Source: Streptomyces katrae (lineage in GTDB: Bacteria > Actinomycetota > Actinomycetes > Streptomycetales > Streptomycetaceae). From it: 6,475 bases of DNA. A model generated the notes under the pieces. The model was given only the letters and a program-made list of their open reading frames with translations. It had not been told where the DNA came from and searched no databases. Of the stretch, positions 5,577-6,475 are shown piece after piece; position 1 is the stretch's first letter; each line of letters begins with the position of its first letter. The stretch is from the NCBI RefSeq assembly GCF_000966975.1, contig NZ_JZWV01001114.1:1-6475 (forward strand), read 5' to 3'. The position numbers and the translations under genes were made by a program.

Positions 5577-5599
5577 CGTTCGGGCTCACGGGCGGGCCG
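5572..5599. terminator. Possible terminator hairpin between convergent ZIP and cobB
   Basis: CGGCCCG (5572-5578) pairs with CGGGCCG (5593-5599). A shorter alternative, GCCC (5574-5577) with GGGC (5582-5585), has a four-base loop. The longer stem overlaps the last cobB codons. Either could end the ZIP transcript; there is no T tract. Confidence 0.35.
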
Positions 5600-6475
5600 C
5601 TGCGGCCGCCGCCGTGCCCGCCGCGAAGTCCGCCGCGGCCGCCGCGAACCGGGACGCCACGGACGGCTGCGCCGCCCAGTGCGTGTGCAGGTAGCTGGCG
5701 TGCACGTTCCCCTGCACGAAGCCCTCGACGCGGCGTTCGGGGTGCGTGAAACCCCACGCCGGCGCGGCCCCGGCACCCGGCTCGACCACCGTCCGGTGGA
5801 ACTCGTGGCCCCGCAGCCGGGTGCCGGCCGCCGCGAGCGGGCTGTCCGACACCGCCACCGCCTCCCGGTAGCCGAGCGTGAGCCGCTCCGACATCCGGGC
5901 GTCGGCGTCGAGCACCCCGCACATGGGCTTCCCGTCCAGGGAGCGCGCCAGGTAGAGCAGCCCGGCGCACTCCGCCGCGACCGGCCCGCCGACCGCGGCG
6001 AAGGCGGCCACCGCCGCGCGGAGCGGCTCGTTCGCCGAGAGTTCCGGGGCGTAGACCTCGGGGAAGCCGCCGCCGATCACCAGGCCGGCGGTGCCGGGCG
6101 GGAGCGCCTCGTCGTTCAGCGGATCGAACGTGACGACCTCCGCGCCGGCGGCGCTCAGCAGTTCCGCGTGCTCGGCGTACGAGAACGTGAACGCCGGGCC
6201 TCCGGCTACGGCGATGAGAGGCCCCCCACCCCGCCCCTTCACGGAACCGGGGCTTGCGGCCCCGGACGCCGTTCCGGGGGCTCCGCCCCCGGCCAGGCCG
6301 GCGGCGAGCGCTGCCTCCGGCGACCACGCCTCGCACGTCAGTGCCGGGGCGGACCGGGCCAGGGCCAGCAGGGCGTCCAGGTCGCAGCCCGTACGGACCT
6401 GGTCCGCCAGGGCCGCCACCGCCGCCAGCGCGTCGGCACGCCGTTCCGCCACCGGGACCAGGCCCAGGTGCCGGG
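5586..6475 (-). CDS. cobB: Cobyrinic/hydrogenobyrinic acid a,c-diamide synthase, N-terminal part missing
   Basis: The minus-strand frame enters at the right edge as RHLGLVPVAERR and gives 295 visible residues to the TGA at 5586. The N-terminal ATP-binding (dethiobiotin-synthetase-like) domain is mostly outside the window. Visible are its end, a linker, and the complete class I glutamine amidotransferase domain, from PLIAVAGGPAFTFSYAEH through GLVIGGGFPEVYA. The nucleophilic cysteine is in AAECAGLLYL (codon 5967-5969), with RGHEFHRT and the histidine-rich end GNVHASYLHTHW (codons about 5679-5708). The enzyme uses ATP and glutamine to amidate the a and c side chains of the corrin ring in the cytoplasm. 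The HASYLH ending and single-domain layout separate CobB/CbiA from cobyric acid synthase CobQ. The inter-domain linker is expanded by a Gly/Ala/Pro/Ser-rich stretch encoded by two palindromes. It belongs to the same B12 locus as cobC, on the same strand. Confidence 0.93.
   Translation of the reverse strand, partial: RHLGLVPVAERRADALAAVAALADQVRTGCDLDALLALARSAPALTCEAWSPEAALAAGLAGGGAPGTASGAASPGSVKGRGGGPLIAVAGGPAFTFSYAEHAELLSAAGAEVVTFDPLNDEALPPGTAGLVIGGGFPEVYAPELSANEPLRAAVAAFAAVGGPVAAECAGLLYLARSLDGKPMCGVLDADARMSERLTLGYREAVAVSDSPLAAAGTRLRGHEFHRTVVEPGAGAAPAWGFTHPERRVEGFVQGNVHASYLHTHWAAQPSVASRFAAAAADFAAGTAAAAAARP
6242..6292. repeat. Paired palindromes (REP-like) inside the cobB linker
   Basis: CCGGGGC (6247-6253) pairs with GCCCCGG (6259-6265) around five bases, and CCGGGGGC (6274-6281) with GCCCCCGG (6285-6292) around three bases. 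CGGAAC (6242-6247) also pairs with GTTCCG (6271-6276). Read as cobB, this encodes the low-complexity linker GGGAPGTASGAASPGSVK. Such GGGGGC-TCC-GCCCCC palindromes are, from general knowledge, scattered through Streptomyces genomes. Confidence 0.7.

Noticed and set aside
4639..6336. 565-residue minus-strand open frame across ZIP and cobB
   Set aside because: It is antisense to ZIP and out of frame with cobB, and it has no motifs; both overlapped genes have complete family signatures.

Overview
The window is chromosomal DNA from a high-GC actinomycete, most likely a Streptomyces. Coding regions have strongly GC-biased third positions, GTG and TTG starts occur, the divergent amidohydrolase looks leaderless, and a secreted protein carries an LAXTG-type sortase signal. 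No tRNA, rRNA, CRISPR array, insertion sequence or prophage gene is visible.

Left part (1-1929): a divergent pair. A class V PLP-dependent aminotransferase, cut by the left edge, reads leftward. A complete metal-dependent amidohydrolase reads rightward from what looks like a leaderless promoter.

Middle (1930-3232): a long non-coding leader and then a gene for a SCO1860-family secreted protein. This protein has a signal peptide, a small extracytoplasmic domain, a Lys/Pro-rich stalk and a C-terminal LAETG signal, so it is expected to be anchored to the cell wall by a class E sortase. The 308-base leader is the most unusual part of the window. It contains a sequence resembling sigma-BldN promoters, a 13-bp imperfect helix that would close a domain of about 165 nt, and mutually exclusive inner hairpins. 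A 32-codon cysteine-rich reading frame with a good ribosome binding site is nested inside the closing helix. I do not recognise this leader as a known riboswitch. A GC-rich hairpin separates this gene from the convergent cobalamin gene.

Right part (3233-6475): a cobalamin (vitamin B12) segment. On the minus strand lie a CobE/CbiG-C-CobC fusion (aminopropanol-phosphate branch) and the C-terminal two-thirds of cobyrinic acid a,c-diamide synthase CobB (glutamine amidotransferase part), cut by the right edge. Between them, on the plus strand, is a ZIP-family metal transporter with a His-rich loop. Its position suggests divalent metal supply, possibly cobalt, but this is not proven. Short tandem repeats lie in the ZIP upstream and downstream gaps, and a pair of perfect palindromes is embedded in the inter-domain linker of CobB.
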